A stretch of 38,044 nt of DNA, from positions 1 through 38,044 of the forward strand of contig JAJAZC010000183.1 in the NCBI GenBank assembly GCA_026785885.1, read 5' to 3'. The translations under genes were made by a program, and so were the position numbers. This document shows, piece by piece, positions 1-9,227 of the stretch. Position 1 is the first letter of the stretch; every line of letters begins with the position of its first letter. The notes under the pieces are model-generated. The model was given only the letters and a program-made list of their open reading frames with translations, ran no database searches and was not told the DNA's origin. The stretch is from Rubrivivax sp. GTDB taxonomy: Bacteria > Pseudomonadota > Gammaproteobacteria > Burkholderiales > Burkholderiaceae_C.

Positions 1-1458
1 GCACCGGCTGTACCGGCTGTACCCGCGTCGGTGCCGGTGCCGGCCGCGCCCGCTGCGGCTCCGGCTGCTGCAACGACGGCCGCTTCGGCCGCCGCACCGG
101 CGGTCACTGCAGCTACGTCCGCCCCGGCCTCCGCCGCTGTGGTGGCGGCCGCCAGCGCGGCTGCACCCATTGCCGTGCCGCGGCTAGAGCCCAAGCCGGC
201 GGTGACGGCAGAAGCGCCGGGCCTGCTCGATTCGCTGAGCGACAACTCTTTGCTGCTGCCGGCCGCTGGCGTGCTGGTGGCGCTGTTGGGTGCCTTCGGC
301 CTGTACCGGCTGCGTGGCCGCCTGCGCAAGCCGGCCGGCGAGACCTCGTTCCTGGAAAGCCGCCTGCAGCCCGATTCGTTCTTCGGCGCCAGCGGCGGGC
401 AGCGCATCGACACGCGCGAAGCGCCGGCCAGCACCACGGGCAACAGCTCGTCGATGAGCTATTCGCTGTCGCAGCTGGACGCCATCGGGGACGTCGACCC
501 GGTGGCCGAGGCCGACGTCTATCTGGCCTACGGCCGCGATTTGCAGGCCGAAGAAATTCTCAAAGAAGCGATGCGCTCGACGCCCGAGCGCATGGCCATC
601 CGCACCAAGCTGCTGGAGGTCTACGCCAAGCGCCGCGATACCAAGGGCTTCGAGCTGCTGGCCGGCCAGATGTTCAACCTCACGCGCGGTGAAGGTGAGG
701 ATTGGGTCAAGGCGCAGGAGATGGGGCGCAGCATCGACCCCGACAACGAGCTCTACCAGCCCGGCGGCCAGCCCGAAGAAGTGCGTGGCGCCGGCGGGCA
801 GGTTGTCGAGCCGCTGAGTGCATCCACCATGCCGTACACCGCACCGGCTCAGCCGTCGGCGTTTAGGCCCGCAGCCGACGCCACGCTGGACGGCATCGAC
901 CTCGATCTGGAACTGCCGCTAGGCGCACCCGAGGCACCCGCCAAGCCGGCCGAGATGACGCAGCCGCTGGCTGCCGCAGTTGAGTACCGCGCCGACGAGA
1001 CGTTGAACTTCGAGGTGCCCGACGACGCCAAGACGGTGCCGGTCCGCCGTTCGGTCAAGGCCGAGGTCGAGGCCGAAGCCGTGCCCCGGACCGTCGCCAT
1101 GCCAAAGACCGCGGCTGCCGTCGACAGCGGGCTCGATTTCGATCTCGAAACACTGGCGCCGCCGGCACCGCCAGCGGCCGCTGCACGCGCTGGCGCAGCC
1201 GACGGCAACAGCCTGCTGGACTTCGGCGACTTCACGTTGCCGACCCCGCAGACAGGGGCCACCGCAGCCGAAGCCGCCACGGTGGCAACGACGGTGACGG
1301 GCGGCGGCAGCCCGCTTGCGCGCAAGCTAGAACTGGCTGAGGAGTTCCGCCAGATCGGGGACTTGGAAGGCGCACGCGACTTGCTTGAAGAAGTCATCGC
1401 CAAGGCCGACGGCGCGCTGCAGTCCAAAGCTCAGGGCATGCTCGACAAGCTTGGCTGA
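1..1458 (+). CDS. fimV: FimV-type pilus assembly/peptidoglycan-associated protein, C-terminal part
   Basis: The reading frame is open from the first base, so the start lies upstream. The visible part begins with a long Ala/Pro/Val-rich linker, then one hydrophobic segment (around bases 250-310, ending in an Arg/Lys-rich stretch), then an acidic cytoplasmic region. It ends in the short helical repeat typical of the FimV C-terminus (LARKLELAEEFRQIGD, then GARDLLEEV and a final KLG). In FimV proteins the periplasmic N-terminus carries a LysM domain, which is not in this window, and the cytoplasmic part has TPR-like repeats linked to type IV pilus assembly, twitching and polar organisation. Its 3' end overlaps the putative truA start, the common fimV-truA order of beta- and gammaproteobacteria. 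The assignment rests on architecture, the C-terminal motif and context. Confidence 0.85.
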   Translation, partial: APAVPAVPASVPVPAAPAAAPAAATTAASAAAPAVTAATSAPASAAVVAAASAAAPIAVPRLEPKPAVTAEAPGLLDSLSDNSLLLPAAGVLVALLGAFGLYRLRGRLRKPAGETSFLESRLQPDSFFGASGGQRIDTREAPASTTGNSSSMSYSLSQLDAIGDVDPVAEADVYLAYGRDLQAEEILKEAMRSTPERMAIRTKLLEVYAKRRDTKGFELLAGQMFNLTRGEGEDWVKAQEMGRSIDPDNELYQPGGQPEEVRGAGGQVVEPLSASTMPYTAPAQPSAFRPAADATLDGIDLDLELPLGAPEAPAKPAEMTQPLAAAVEYRADETLNFEVPDDAKTVPVRRSVKAEVEAEAVPRTVAMPKTAAAVDSGLDFDLETLAPPAPPAAAARAGAADGNSLLDFGDFTLPTPQTGATAAEAATVATTVTGGGSPLARKLELAEEFRQIGDLEGARDLLEEVIAKADGALQSKAQGMLDKLG

Positions 1459-2298
1459 AGCCGACCGCGCGACCGGCCTCGTTGGCCTTGCCGGCCCGGG
1501 CGGCCGGGCAACTTACCGCCTCGCGCTCGGTTTGGCCTACCGCGGCGGTGCCTACCAAGGCTGGCAGTCGCAGCGCAGTGGCCGCACCGTGCAGGACACG
1601 CTGGAACGTGCACTGTCGGCTTTTGCAGCCGAGCCGGTGCGCACGGTCTGCGCAGGCCGCACCGATGCCGGTGTGCACGCGGTGAATCAGGTCGTGCACA
1701 TCGATACGCCGCTGCAGCGTGACAACCACGCTTGGCTGCGCGGCAGTAACCGCCACCTGCCGTCTGACGTGGCTTTGCAGTGGTGCCAGCCCGTGGCGCC
1801 ACACTTCCATGCGCGCAACGGCGCGCGCGGCCGCCGTTATCGCTACGTGCTGCTGCAATCGCCCATGGGCCGGCGCTGGAAGCGGGGTTGGTGGGCTGGA
1901 GCTTTCGGGCGCTGGACGGCCAGGCGATGCAGGCCGCGGCCGGATTGCTGATCGGCCAACATGACTTCACGAGCTTTCGCTCGTCGATATGCCAATCGCC
2001 GACGCCGGTGAAGACACTGCGGCGCATCGACATCATCCAGCGCGGTGCTTATTGGCACATCGACTTCGATGCCAACGCATTCCTGCACCACATGGTGCGC
2101 AACATCGTGGGCTGCCTGCTGGTGGTAGGCCGTGGGCAGCGCCCACCCGCGTGGGTTGCTGAGGTGCTGCAGGCGCGCAACCGCGACGCCGCAGCGCCGA
2201 CATTCGCCGCCGACGGCCTGTATTTTCTGGGGCCGTACTACGATGCTGGGCATGCGTTGCCCGAGCATGTCCCGGCGCATGATTGGCTGGGCGGCTGA
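1451..2298 (+). pseudogene. truA: tRNA pseudouridine(38-40) synthase TruA, frameshifted
   Basis: TruA converts U38-U40 of the tRNA anticodon stem-loop to pseudouridine. The first half reads in one frame and includes the catalytic-Asp motif GRTDAGVHA and the RRYRYVLLQSP strand. The second half (LVGWSFRALDG, HDFTSFRSS, FLHHMVRNIVG, then the end at 2298) is in a different frame. The switch falls at the GGG run at 1867-1869: adding one G joins the halves into about 282 codons, the normal family length. As written, translation stops at 1951 and loses the C-terminal domain. The TTG at 1451, overlapping the fimV stop, is the most plausible start because no ATG or GTG lies in frame close by. A single missing G in a homopolymer could also be a sequencing error. 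Confidence 0.85.
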
Positions 2299-2343
2299 AG
2301 CGGTTGGCGGTATCTACACCCGCCACGGAGCCCGCCGTGGAAG

Positions 2344-2389
2344 CCCACCGCCGACACCCACCGCCGACCCCCACCGCCGACCCCCACCG
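2344..2389 (+). repeat. 13-bp tandem repeat abutting the trpF start codon
   Basis: Three copies of a 13-bp unit (CCCACCGCCGACA or CCCACCGCCGACC) at 2344-2356, 2357-2369 and 2370-2382 are followed by a 7-bp partial copy that ends at the A of the trpF ATG. The array fills the place where a ribosome binding site would be, and no purine-rich Shine-Dalgarno sequence is visible. Copy-number change would alter the spacing between truA and trpF. Confidence 0.9.
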
Positions 2390-3037
2390 ATGAACAGCCG
2401 AACCCGCATCAAGATCTGCGGCCTCACGCGTGAGGCCGATGTGGCCGCTGCCGTAGCCGCCGGTGCCGATGCGCTGGGCTTTGTGTTGTATGCGGCCAGC
2501 CCGCGTCACGTCAGCATCGAACGTGCGGCTGCGCTGATCCGCACCCTGCCGCCGTTCGTGACGCCGGTGCTGTTGCTGGTCAACGCGCCGCCGGCCGAAA
2601 TCATGGCCGCGGCCCAGGCCGTGCCGCATGCGCTGCTGCAGTTTCATGGTGACGAAACACCCGAACAGTGCCGTGCCGCAGCTCGGCCGTGGATGCGCGC
2701 TGCGCGCATGGCACCAGGGATCGACTTGTTAGACTTTGCGGCCCACCAACATGGCGCGTCGGCCGTGTTGTTGGATGCCGATGTCAGCAGCTACGGCGGT
2801 AGTGGAAAGGTCTTCGATTGGTCACTAATTCCTCCAGGCGTGCCCCTTCCGGTCGTTTTATCTGGTGGGTTGAATCCTGCCAATGTGACCGATGGGGTGC
2901 TTCACGTCCGGCCCTGGGCCGTTGACGTGAGCTCCGGCGTCGAGCTCAGCAAAGGCGTGAAGTGCGCCGATCTGATGCGCCGGTTTTGTGAGGCGGTGCG
3001 CGATGCGGATGAGCGCCGCGCCCGTGAACCGATCTGA
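2390..3037 (+). CDS. trpF: Phosphoribosylanthranilate isomerase
   Basis: TrpF catalyses the Amadori rearrangement of N-(5-phosphoribosyl)anthranilate to CdRP, the third step of tryptophan synthesis. The 215-aa product starts with the strand-1 motif IKICGLT, which carries the family's catalytic Cys, and continues with GADALGFVL, LLQFHGDE, AVLLDAD with SSYGGSGK, and the phosphate-binding LSGGLNPANV and VDVSSGVE loops near the C-terminus, as expected for the (beta/alpha)8 fold. The ATG at 2390 is chosen because homology begins there; the frame upstream is only an out-of-frame reading of truA. It is followed after 9 bases by trpB, so it is probably in one operon with trpB, trpA and accD. Confidence 0.96.
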   Translation: MNSRTRIKICGLTREADVAAAVAAGADALGFVLYAASPRHVSIERAAALIRTLPPFVTPVLLLVNAPPAEIMAAAQAVPHALLQFHGDETPEQCRAAARPWMRAARMAPGIDLLDFAAHQHGASAVLLDADVSSYGGSGKVFDWSLIPPGVPLPVVLSGGLNPANVTDGVLHVRPWAVDVSSGVELSKGVKCADLMRRFCEAVRDADERRAREPI

Positions 3038-3046
3038 AAGCACAGC

Positions 3047-4294
3047 ATGTTCCAGTACCAGCAACCCGATGCCAGTGGGCACTTCGGCATTTACGGCGGC
3101 ACCTTCGTTGCCGAAACGTTGATCCATGCATTACATGAGCTGGAGGCGGCGTATGCGCAATGCCGCGCCGACCCGGCTTTTGTGGCCGAGTTTCAGCATG
3201 AGCTCAAGCACTTCGTCGGCCGGCCCAGCCCGGTCTACCACGCGGCCCGGCTGAGCCGTGAGATCGGCGGCGCGCAGATTCACCTCAAGCGCGAGGACCT
3301 GAACCACACCGGCGCACACAAGGTCAACAACACCATTGGCCAGGCGCTGCTAGCGCGCCGCATGGGCAAGCCGCGGGTGATTGCCGAGACCGGCGCTGGC
3401 CAGCACGGCGTAGCCACCGCCACCATCTGCGCGCGTTACGGCATGGAGTGCGTGGTTTACATGGGTAGCGAAGACATCAAACGCCAAAGCCCCAACGTCT
3501 ACCGCATGCACCTGCTGGGCGCCACCGTGGTGCCGGTCGAGTCCGGCAGCAAAACGCTCAAGGACGCGCTCAACGAAGCGCTGCGCGACTGGGTGACCAA
3601 CGTCGAAAACACGTTCTACATCATCGGTACCGTGGCCGGCCCGCACCCGTACCCGATGATGGTGCGCGACTTTCAGCGTGTGATCGGTGATGAGTGCCTG
3701 GTGCAGATGCCCGAGCAGATCGGGCGCCAGCCCGATGCCGTGATCGCCTGCGTCGGGGGTGGCAGCAACGCGATGGGGATGTTCTATCCGTACATCCCGC
3801 TCGAGAACACGCGCCTGATCGGTGTCGAGGCTGCTGGCCAGGGTCTGGCCAGCGGTAAACACGCGGCGTCGCTGTCGGCCGGCTCGCCGGGTGTGCTGCC
3901 CGGCAACCGCACCTACCAGCTGCAGGACGCCAACGGCCAGCTCACCGAGACGCACTCGGTCAGTGCCGGACTCGATTACCCCGGCGTTGGCCCCGAGCAC
4001 GCGTACCTCAAGGACATCGGCCGCGCCGAATACGTGGCGATCGAGGACGGTGAGGCGATGAGTGCCTTCCATCGGCTGTGCCGCACCGAAGGCATCATCC
4101 CTGCGCTGGAATCGAGCCACGCCGTGGCCTACGCGATGAAGCTAGCAGCAACGATGAAGCCGCAGCAGCATCTGCTGGTCAACCTTTCCGGCCGCGGCGA
4201 CAAGGACATCGGCACCGTGGCCGATCTCAGCGGCGCTGACTTCTACTGCCGGCCTTCGTGCCGCGGCCAAAGCGTCAAAGGCGGTGTGCAGTGA
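3047..4294 (+). CDS. trpB: Tryptophan synthase beta chain
   Basis: TrpB is the PLP enzyme that condenses indole, channelled from TrpA, with L-serine to give tryptophan in the alpha2-beta2 complex. The 415-aa product has the PLP lysine in HTGAHKVNN (K92), the substrate-carboxylate loop ETGAGQHG, the phosphate-binding loop GGGSNAMG and the late motifs PALESSHA and LSGRGDKD. Length and motif order are those of the canonical TrpB1 type. The last codon and stop overlap the trpA start as GTGA (4291-4294), indicating translational coupling of the two subunits. Confidence 0.98.
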   Translation: MFQYQQPDASGHFGIYGGTFVAETLIHALHELEAAYAQCRADPAFVAEFQHELKHFVGRPSPVYHAARLSREIGGAQIHLKREDLNHTGAHKVNNTIGQALLARRMGKPRVIAETGAGQHGVATATICARYGMECVVYMGSEDIKRQSPNVYRMHLLGATVVPVESGSKTLKDALNEALRDWVTNVENTFYIIGTVAGPHPYPMMVRDFQRVIGDECLVQMPEQIGRQPDAVIACVGGGSNAMGMFYPYIPLENTRLIGVEAAGQGLASGKHAASLSAGSPGVLPGNRTYQLQDANGQLTETHSVSAGLDYPGVGPEHAYLKDIGRAEYVAIEDGEAMSAFHRLCRTEGIIPALESSHAVAYAMKLAATMKPQQHLLVNLSGRGDKDIGTVADLSGADFYCRPSCRGQSVKGGVQ

Positions 4295-5100
4295 GCCGTA
4301 TCGCCACGGTGCTGTCTGCGCTCAAGACACAAGGCCGGCAGGCACTGATTCCTTACGTCACCGCCGGAGATCCGTTCGCTGATCTCACGCCGCAAATCAT
4401 GCACGCGCTGGCCGATGGCGGCGCCGACATCATCGAACTCGGCGTGCCGTTCTCGGATCCGATGGCCGACGGCCCGGTGATTCAGAAAGCCGGTGAGCGC
4501 GCGCTTGCCCGCGGCATCGGTGCAACCCAGGTGCTGGACATGGTGCGGCAGTTCCGCACCAGCAACGGCACGACACCGGTGGTGTTGATGGGCTATGCCA
4601 ACCCGATCGAGCGCTACGACCAGCGGCATGGCAGCGGCGGTTTCATCCGCGATGCGGCTGCTGCAGGTGTGGACGGCTTGCTGGTGGTCGACTACCCGCC
4701 TGAGGAGTGCGAAGCCTTTGCTGCGCAGTCGAAGGCCGTCGGGCTGGACCTGATATTTTTGCTCGCACCCACCAGCACCGAAGCGCGCATGAAGCAGGTT
4801 GGGCGCATTGCCAGCGGCTACGTGTACTACGTATCGCTGAAGGGCGTCACCGGCGCCGGCCATCTGGACACCGCGGCCGTGGCGGTCATGGTGCCGAAAA
4901 TCCGCGCCCATGTCACGGTGCCGGTGGGCGTGGGCTTCGGCATTCGCGACGCCGCCAGCGCCCGTGCGGTGGCGCAGGTGTCGGACGCGGTGGTCATCGG
5001 CACCCGCCTGATCCAGCTGCTGGAAAACGAGACACGCGACAATGCGCCGGTCGCAGCCCGCCGCTTCATGGCCGAAGTTCGCGCTGCGATGGACGCATGA
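4291..5100 (+). CDS. trpA: Tryptophan synthase alpha chain
   Basis: TrpA cleaves indole-3-glycerol phosphate to indole and glyceraldehyde-3-phosphate and passes indole to TrpB. The 269-aa product carries both catalytic acids in the expected places, E49 in [10 protein letters not shown] and D60 in SDPMADGP, followed by [10 protein letters not shown], the [11 protein letters not shown] loop, FLLAPTS and the phosphate-binding GVGFGIRD. The GTG at 4291 overlaps the trpB stop. A slightly longer frame upstream is a trpB shadow. accD follows after 31 bases. Confidence 0.97.
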   Translation: MSRIATVLSALKTQGRQALIPYVTAGDPFADLTPQIMHALADGGADIIELGVPFSDPMADGPVIQKAGERALARGIGATQVLDMVRQFRTSNGTTPVVLMGYANPIERYDQRHGSGGFIRDAAAAGVDGLLVVDYPPEECEAFAAQSKAVGLDLIFLLAPTSTEARMKQVGRIASGYVYYVSLKGVTGAGHLDTAAVAVMVPKIRAHVTVPVGVGFGIRDAASARAVAQVSDAVVIGTRLIQLLENETRDNAPVAARRFMAEVRAAMDA

Positions 5101-5131
5101 AGCGCGTGCCTTTCAAACCCGAGGTGACCGC

Positions 5132-6004
5132 ATGAGTTGGCTAGAAAAACTGCTGCCGCCCAAGATCCAGCCCACCGACCCGGCCGAGCGCCGCGCGGTG
5201 CCCGAGGGCTTGTGGATCAAGTGCCCGTCGTGCGAGACGGTGCTCTACAAGACCGACCTGGAGCAGAACCTCAACGTCTGCCCCAAGTGCGACCACCACC
5301 ACCGCATCGGCGCCCGCGGGCGGCTGGACGCCTTTCTGGACCCCGAAGGCCGTTGGGAGATCGGGCAGGAGGTCATGCCCGTCGACCCGCTGAAGTTCAA
5401 GGACAGCAAAAAGTACCCGGCGCGGCTGAAGGCGGCGCTGGAGGCCACCGGTGAGACCGACGCGCTGGTCGTCGTGGGTGGCGCGGTGATGAGCGTGCCG
5501 GTGATCGCGGCCTGTTTTGAATTCGAATTCATGGGCGGCAGCATGGGCAGCGTCGTCGGTGAACGCTTCGTGCGCGGCGTCGAAGCAGCGGTCGAGCAGA
5601 AGGTGCCTTTTGTCAGCTTCACGGCCACCGGCGGCGCGCGCATGCAGGAAGGCCTGCTGTCGCTGCTGCAGATGGCCAAGACCAACGCGTCGTTGACCCG
5701 TTTGTCCAAGGCCCGGCTGCCCCACATCAGCGTGCTGACCGACCCGACGATGGGCGGTGTGTCGGCAAGCTTTGCTTTTGTCGGTGATGTCGTGATTGCC
5801 GAGCCGAAGGCGCTGATCGGTTTCGCCGGCCCGCGTGTGATCGAGAACACGGTGCGCGAAAAGCTGCCCGAGGGCTTCCAGCGCAGCGAGTTCTTGCTGG
5901 GCACCGGCGCGCTGGACATGATCTGCGACCGCCGCCAGCTGCGGCCGACCATTGCGCGCCAGCTGGCCATGCTGCAGCGGTTGTCGGCCGACGCGGTCAC
6001 ATAG
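5132..6004 (+). CDS. accD: Acetyl-CoA carboxylase carboxyltransferase subunit beta
   Basis: AccD pairs with AccA to move the carboxyl group from biotinyl-BCCP to acetyl-CoA, giving malonyl-CoA for fatty acid synthesis. The 290-aa product has the N-terminal four-cysteine zinc ribbon (C31, C34, C50, C53) and then the crotonase-like carboxyltransferase core with [21 protein letters not shown] and [12 protein letters not shown]. The ATG at 5132 is supported by a strong ribosome binding site, GAGGTGA at 5121-5127. The trpFBA-accD-folC linkage is conserved in many proteobacteria. The stop is TAG and a dispersed repeat begins with the very next base. Confidence 0.98.
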   Translation: MSWLEKLLPPKIQPTDPAERRAVPEGLWIKCPSCETVLYKTDLEQNLNVCPKCDHHHRIGARGRLDAFLDPEGRWEIGQEVMPVDPLKFKDSKKYPARLKAALEATGETDALVVVGGAVMSVPVIAACFEFEFMGGSMGSVVGERFVRGVEAAVEQKVPFVSFTATGGARMQEGLLSLLQMAKTNASLTRLSKARLPHISVLTDPTMGGVSASFAFVGDVVIAEPKALIGFAGPRVIENTVREKLPEGFQRSEFLLGTGALDMICDRRQLRPTIARQLAMLQRLSADAVT

Positions 6005-6089
6005 GCCCCCACGCTCCCCGTGGTCGCTGCCCCCGAGGGGGCGCCCCGCAGCGGCCCGGCAGAGCCGGTTCCGCGCGGGTGGTTTGATC
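6005..6089 (+). repeat. Dispersed REP-like palindromic repeat, copy 1
   Basis: This 85-bp stretch between accD and folC matches the stretch at 28635-28716: both share GCCCCCACGCTC, CTGCCCCC followed by a G run, CAGAGCCGG and GCGGGTGG, and end in TTGATC. The centre can pair as CCCCC against GGGGG. Both copies start at or one base after a TAG stop codon of the upstream gene. It looks like a chromosomal repetitive extragenic element and could act as a 3' hairpin. Confidence 0.8.
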
Positions 6090-6107
6090 TCTCCGGACCT
6101 CGATCCT

Positions 6108-7616
6108 GTGAAAACTCTCGCTGATTGGCTTGCGCATTGCTCGGCAATGCACCCGAAGAAGATGGACCTGTCGCTGGAACGCACGCAGCAGGTCGCGCAT
6201 CGGCTGGGCATCGTGTTCTCAGTGCCGGTGATCACGGTTGCCGGTACCAACGGCAAGGGCAGCACCTGCGCCATGATTGACAGCATTGCGCGCCATGCCG
6301 GCTACCGCGTCGGCGTGTACCAGAAGCCGGAGCTGGTGCACTTCACCGAGCGCTGCCGCATTGGCGGCCAGCCGGTGGATGAAGCGGCGCTGGTCTTGCA
6401 ATTCGAAGCTGTGGAAGCGGCGCGTGGCGACATCACGCTGACGCAATTCGAATTCACGACGCTGGCCATCGTGCGGCTGTTGTCTTGTGCCCAGTTGGAT
6501 CTCATCGTGCTGGAGGTCGGGCTGGGTGGCCGCTACGACTCGGTCAACGCCTTCAATACCGATTGCGCGGTGCTGACCAGCATCGATCTGGACCACATGG
6601 AGTGGCTGGGCCCGGACCGTGAAAGCATCGGCCTTGAAAAGGCGCAAATCATGCGGCCCGGCAGACCCGCCATCGTCAGCGATCCGCTGCCACCGCAGAG
6701 CGTGATCGATCATGCCGAAGCCATCGGCGCTGACCTGTGGCGTGTGGGTCGCGACTTCAATGTGCAGGGCGATCGCCAGCAGTGGGGTTGGCGTTGCAAA
6801 CACGGCAACGTCAGCCGCAGTTATCAGGGCATGTCCTACCCCGCCTTGCGTGGCGCCAATCAATTGATCAACGCCGCAGGCGCTATCGCCGCGTTGATTG
6901 CGCTGAAGGACCGGCTGCCGATCAACGCACAGGCCGTGCGCACGGGCCTGGCGCTGGTGGAGTTGCCGGGGCGCTTCCAGATCGTGCCGGGCCAGCCGGC
7001 GCTGGTGCTGGACGTGGCGCACAACCCGCAGTCGGTGGCGGCGCTGGCGGTCAACCTCGACGCCATGGGTTTCTTCCCGCGCACCCACGCGGTTTTCGGC
7101 GCCATGCGCGACAAAGACATCGCGTCTCTGCTCGCCAGAATGGCACCGCTTGTCGACGTCTGGCATTGCTGCAGCCTGCCGCCGGCACGCGCGGCCAGCG
7201 CGGCGGAGCTGGCCGCACTGGTGCAGGCGGCAGCGCAGGGGCGCATCGGCGGCACGCCCGCTGTGTACGAGCACGAGGGGCCCGCAGCTGCGCTGCGCGC
7301 CGCGGCTGCCGGTGCCGACCCCGCCGATAGAATCGTGGTTTTCGGCTCCTTCCATACCGTGGGTGGCGTGATACGCGACGGTCTGCCGCGCCTCAGTTCG
7401 CCGCATATGGACGGCATGCCGGGCAGTCCGTCAGTAGGTCCGTCGGTAGGTCCGTCAGTAAGTCCGTCACCAAGCCCGTCAGCAAGCCCGACACCAAGCC
7501 CGTCCGCAAGCCCGCTCACGGACGCGCTCACAAGCCCGCTCAGCGGCGCGCCCGTGCACTCACCAGACAGCCCCGCTCGCGAGACCGATCCTGCGCCGGA
7601 TCACCCGGCTTCATGA
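6108..7616 (+). CDS. folC: Bifunctional dihydrofolate synthase/folylpolyglutamate synthase
   Basis: FolC joins glutamate to dihydropteroate and later extends the polyglutamate tail of folates, using ATP. The product is a Mur-ligase-like enzyme: the P-loop VAGTNGKGST, the EVGLGGRYDSVN loop, SIDLDHMEWLG, the ELPGRFQ motif that opens the C-terminal domain, DVAHNPQS and a late VFGSFHTVGG. I chose the GTG at 6108 because family homology (TLADWLAHCSAMHPKKMDL) begins directly after it; the longer frame upstream would run through the repeat. The last 60 or so residues are an unusual Pro/Ser-rich tail built from 12-bp repeats and are not part of the normal fold. Confidence 0.94.
   Translation: MKTLADWLAHCSAMHPKKMDLSLERTQQVAHRLGIVFSVPVITVAGTNGKGSTCAMIDSIARHAGYRVGVYQKPELVHFTERCRIGGQPVDEAALVLQFEAVEAARGDITLTQFEFTTLAIVRLLSCAQLDLIVLEVGLGGRYDSVNAFNTDCAVLTSIDLDHMEWLGPDRESIGLEKAQIMRPGRPAIVSDPLPPQSVIDHAEAIGADLWRVGRDFNVQGDRQQWGWRCKHGNVSRSYQGMSYPALRGANQLINAAGAIAALIALKDRLPINAQAVRTGLALVELPGRFQIVPGQPALVLDVAHNPQSVAALAVNLDAMGFFPRTHAVFGAMRDKDIASLLARMAPLVDVWHCCSLPPARAASAAELAALVQAAAQGRIGGTPAVYEHEGPAAALRAAAAGADPADRIVVFGSFHTVGGVIRDGLPRLSSPHMDGMPGSPSVGPSVGPSVSPSPSPSASPTPSPSASPLTDALTSPLSGAPVHSPDSPARETDPAPDHPAS
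7425..7544 (+). repeat. 12-bp in-frame tandem repeat in the folC tail
   Basis: Ten degenerate 12-bp units, the first three being AGTCCGTCAGTA, GGTCCGTCGGTA and GGTCCGTCAGTA, encode a Ser-Pro-Ser-x type tail. The phase coincides with the codon phase, so gain or loss of units keeps folC in frame. Confidence 0.85.
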
Positions 7617-7685
7617 GGCCAGCACCCGGCCCGGCTGGCCGCTAGAGCCGGCATCTGCCGCACCGCACCCGTTCACCCAACACCG

Positions 7686-8612
7686 ATGCGATTGCCCTTC
7701 TCGCGCAACAAGGCTGCTGTGCCGGCCGCAGCACCCCGGCGCAATGCCGGCGCGTCGGCTACGCCCGCCGCCGCAGACGACGGCCCGGTCGAGCTTGCAC
7801 GCACCCAGGCGCGGCGGCGGCTGATTGGCGCAGTGGTGCTGCTGGCCGCCGGTGTCATCGGCTTGCCGATGCTGTTCGAGACGCAGCCACGGCCGCTGCC
7901 GGTGGATACGCCGATCCTGCTGCCGCCAGGCGCCGTTTCGCGGCCGGCCGTCGTCACCGGTGAGCGCTCGGTGGCCAACAGCATGCGGCCAGTGCCCGCG
8001 CTGCCGCCGGATGCCGGCACCGAGACGGCCGCAGCGCCAGGGGCCGTGCAGCCGGCTGCCGACCCGCCGCCTGTGCGGCCATCGGCCAGTGCAACACCGG
8101 CGCCTGAGCGCTTGCTGACGCCAGCACCGACACCAGCACCGACATCAGCACCGAAGCCGGCACCGAAGCCGGCACCCGCGTTGGCACCCGCGTCGGCATC
8201 ACGACCGTCTGCCACGGCCGCCACGGCTGCCACGCCGCTGCCGTTGCCGCCGCAGTTGCCCGTGCCGTTGCCAGTGCCGTTGCCAGCGCCAGCGCCGACC
8301 CCCACGGCTGCCGCGCCGGCGCCTGCGGTGGCCAAGACTGGCTCACCGGCCAGCATGCCCGCGGCCACGGCGCCTGATGCTGCTGGCCGGTTTGTCGTGC
8401 AGGTCGGTGCCTACAACGACGCCGAGCGCTTGAAGGCTGCACGCCAGCGCCTGGACAAGCTCGGCTTCAAGAGCTTCACGCAGGATGTGGAGACTGCCGG
8501 CGGCAAGCGCACGCGTGTGCGCGTGGGCCCCTTCACCAGCCGCGCAGAAGCTGAGGCCGCGGCCGCACGCGTCAAAGCGGCGGGCCTGCAGGCCAACATC
8601 CTTAGCCTGTGA
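7686..8612 (+). CDS. SPOR-domain protein, DedD-like
   Basis: This 308-aa protein has a short cytoplasmic N-terminus, one membrane segment (about residues 46-64, LIGAVVLLAAGVIGLPMLF), a long Pro/Ala-rich periplasmic linker and a C-terminal SPOR domain (about 235-308, starting FVVQVGAYND and containing TRVRVGPFTSRAEA). SPOR domains bind denuded glycan at the septum, and DedD helps cell constriction. The place between folC and cvpA is the usual site of dedD. The ATG at 7686 fits the short N-terminus; no strong ribosome binding site is evident. The linker contains 12-bp tandem repeats. Confidence 0.88.
   Translation: MRLPFSRNKAAVPAAAPRRNAGASATPAAADDGPVELARTQARRRLIGAVVLLAAGVIGLPMLFETQPRPLPVDTPILLPPGAVSRPAVVTGERSVANSMRPVPALPPDAGTETAAAPGAVQPAADPPPVRPSASATPAPERLLTPAPTPAPTSAPKPAPKPAPALAPASASRPSATAATAATPLPLPPQLPVPLPVPLPAPAPTPTAAAPAPAVAKTGSPASMPAATAPDAAGRFVVQVGAYNDAERLKAARQRLDKLGFKSFTQDVETAGGKRTRVRVGPFTSRAEAEAAAARVKAAGLQANILSL
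8121..8192 (+). repeat. 12-bp in-frame tandem repeat in the SPOR protein linker
   Basis: Six 12-bp units (CCAGCACCGACA twice, then TCAGCACCGAAG, CCGGCACCGAAG, CCGGCACCCGCG and TTGGCACCCGCG) encode a Pro-Ala-Pro-x linker. The unit divergence along the array suggests an old expansion. Confidence 0.85.
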
Positions 8613-8616
8613 AGCT

Positions 8617-9144
8617 GTGAGCTTGCCCACATTGCCCGAGCTTTCGTGGCTGGATTGGTCGCTGCTGGCGGTGATGGCGCTGTCGGTCGTCGTCGGTCTG
8701 GTGCGTGGTTTTGTGTTCGAGTTGTTGTCGCTGGCTGGCTGGGTCATCGCCTGGTTTGCCGCGCAGTGGACGGCGCCGATGCTGGCGCCCCATCTGCCTT
8801 TGGGGACCGCAGGCAGTGAAGGCTCGGCACTGCCGCTCGGCGCCGCTTTCGTGCTGTGTTTCGTGGCTGCGCTGATCGTCTGGGCATTGCTGGCGCGGCT
8901 GGTGCGGCTGTTGATCCGCGCCACGCCGCTGTCGCTGCCGGACCGGCTGCTGGGCGCCGTCTTCGGTGGGCTGCGCGGCGCCGTTCTGCTGCTCGCGCTG
9001 GCCACCGCGGTGGCGCTGACGCCGGCCTCACAATCCCAGCCCTGGCGCACGTCGCACGGCGCGCGCTGGCTCGGTCAGGCGCTGACGGCTCTGAAGCCGC
9101 TGCTGCCGGTGCCGGTGGCGCGCCTTGTGAACCGTCAAAGATAA
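8617..9144 (+). CDS. cvpA: CvpA family membrane protein
   Basis: The 175-aa product has four hydrophobic segments, beginning with LSWLDWSLLAVMALSVV, followed by the typical GLVRGFVFELLSLAGWVIAW and later DRLLGAVFGGLRGAVLL. CvpA is an inner-membrane protein first linked to colicin V production, with a role in envelope maintenance; its biochemical activity is not settled. The GTG at 8617 lies 4 bases after the SPOR gene stop and matches where homology begins; the frame further upstream is a shadow of that gene. Placement directly before purF is the classic order. Confidence 0.92.
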   Translation: MSLPTLPELSWLDWSLLAVMALSVVVGLVRGFVFELLSLAGWVIAWFAAQWTAPMLAPHLPLGTAGSEGSALPLGAAFVLCFVAALIVWALLARLVRLLIRATPLSLPDRLLGAVFGGLRGAVLLLALATAVALTPASQSQPWRTSHGARWLGQALTALKPLLPVPVARLVNRQR

Positions 9145-9227
9145 GCGCCAGAACCAGTTTCGAAGCTAGCCGCAAGGCAAGGCCAAAAAGCTAGCGCTCA
9201 ACCATCCCTCAGGAGTCGATCGAATCC

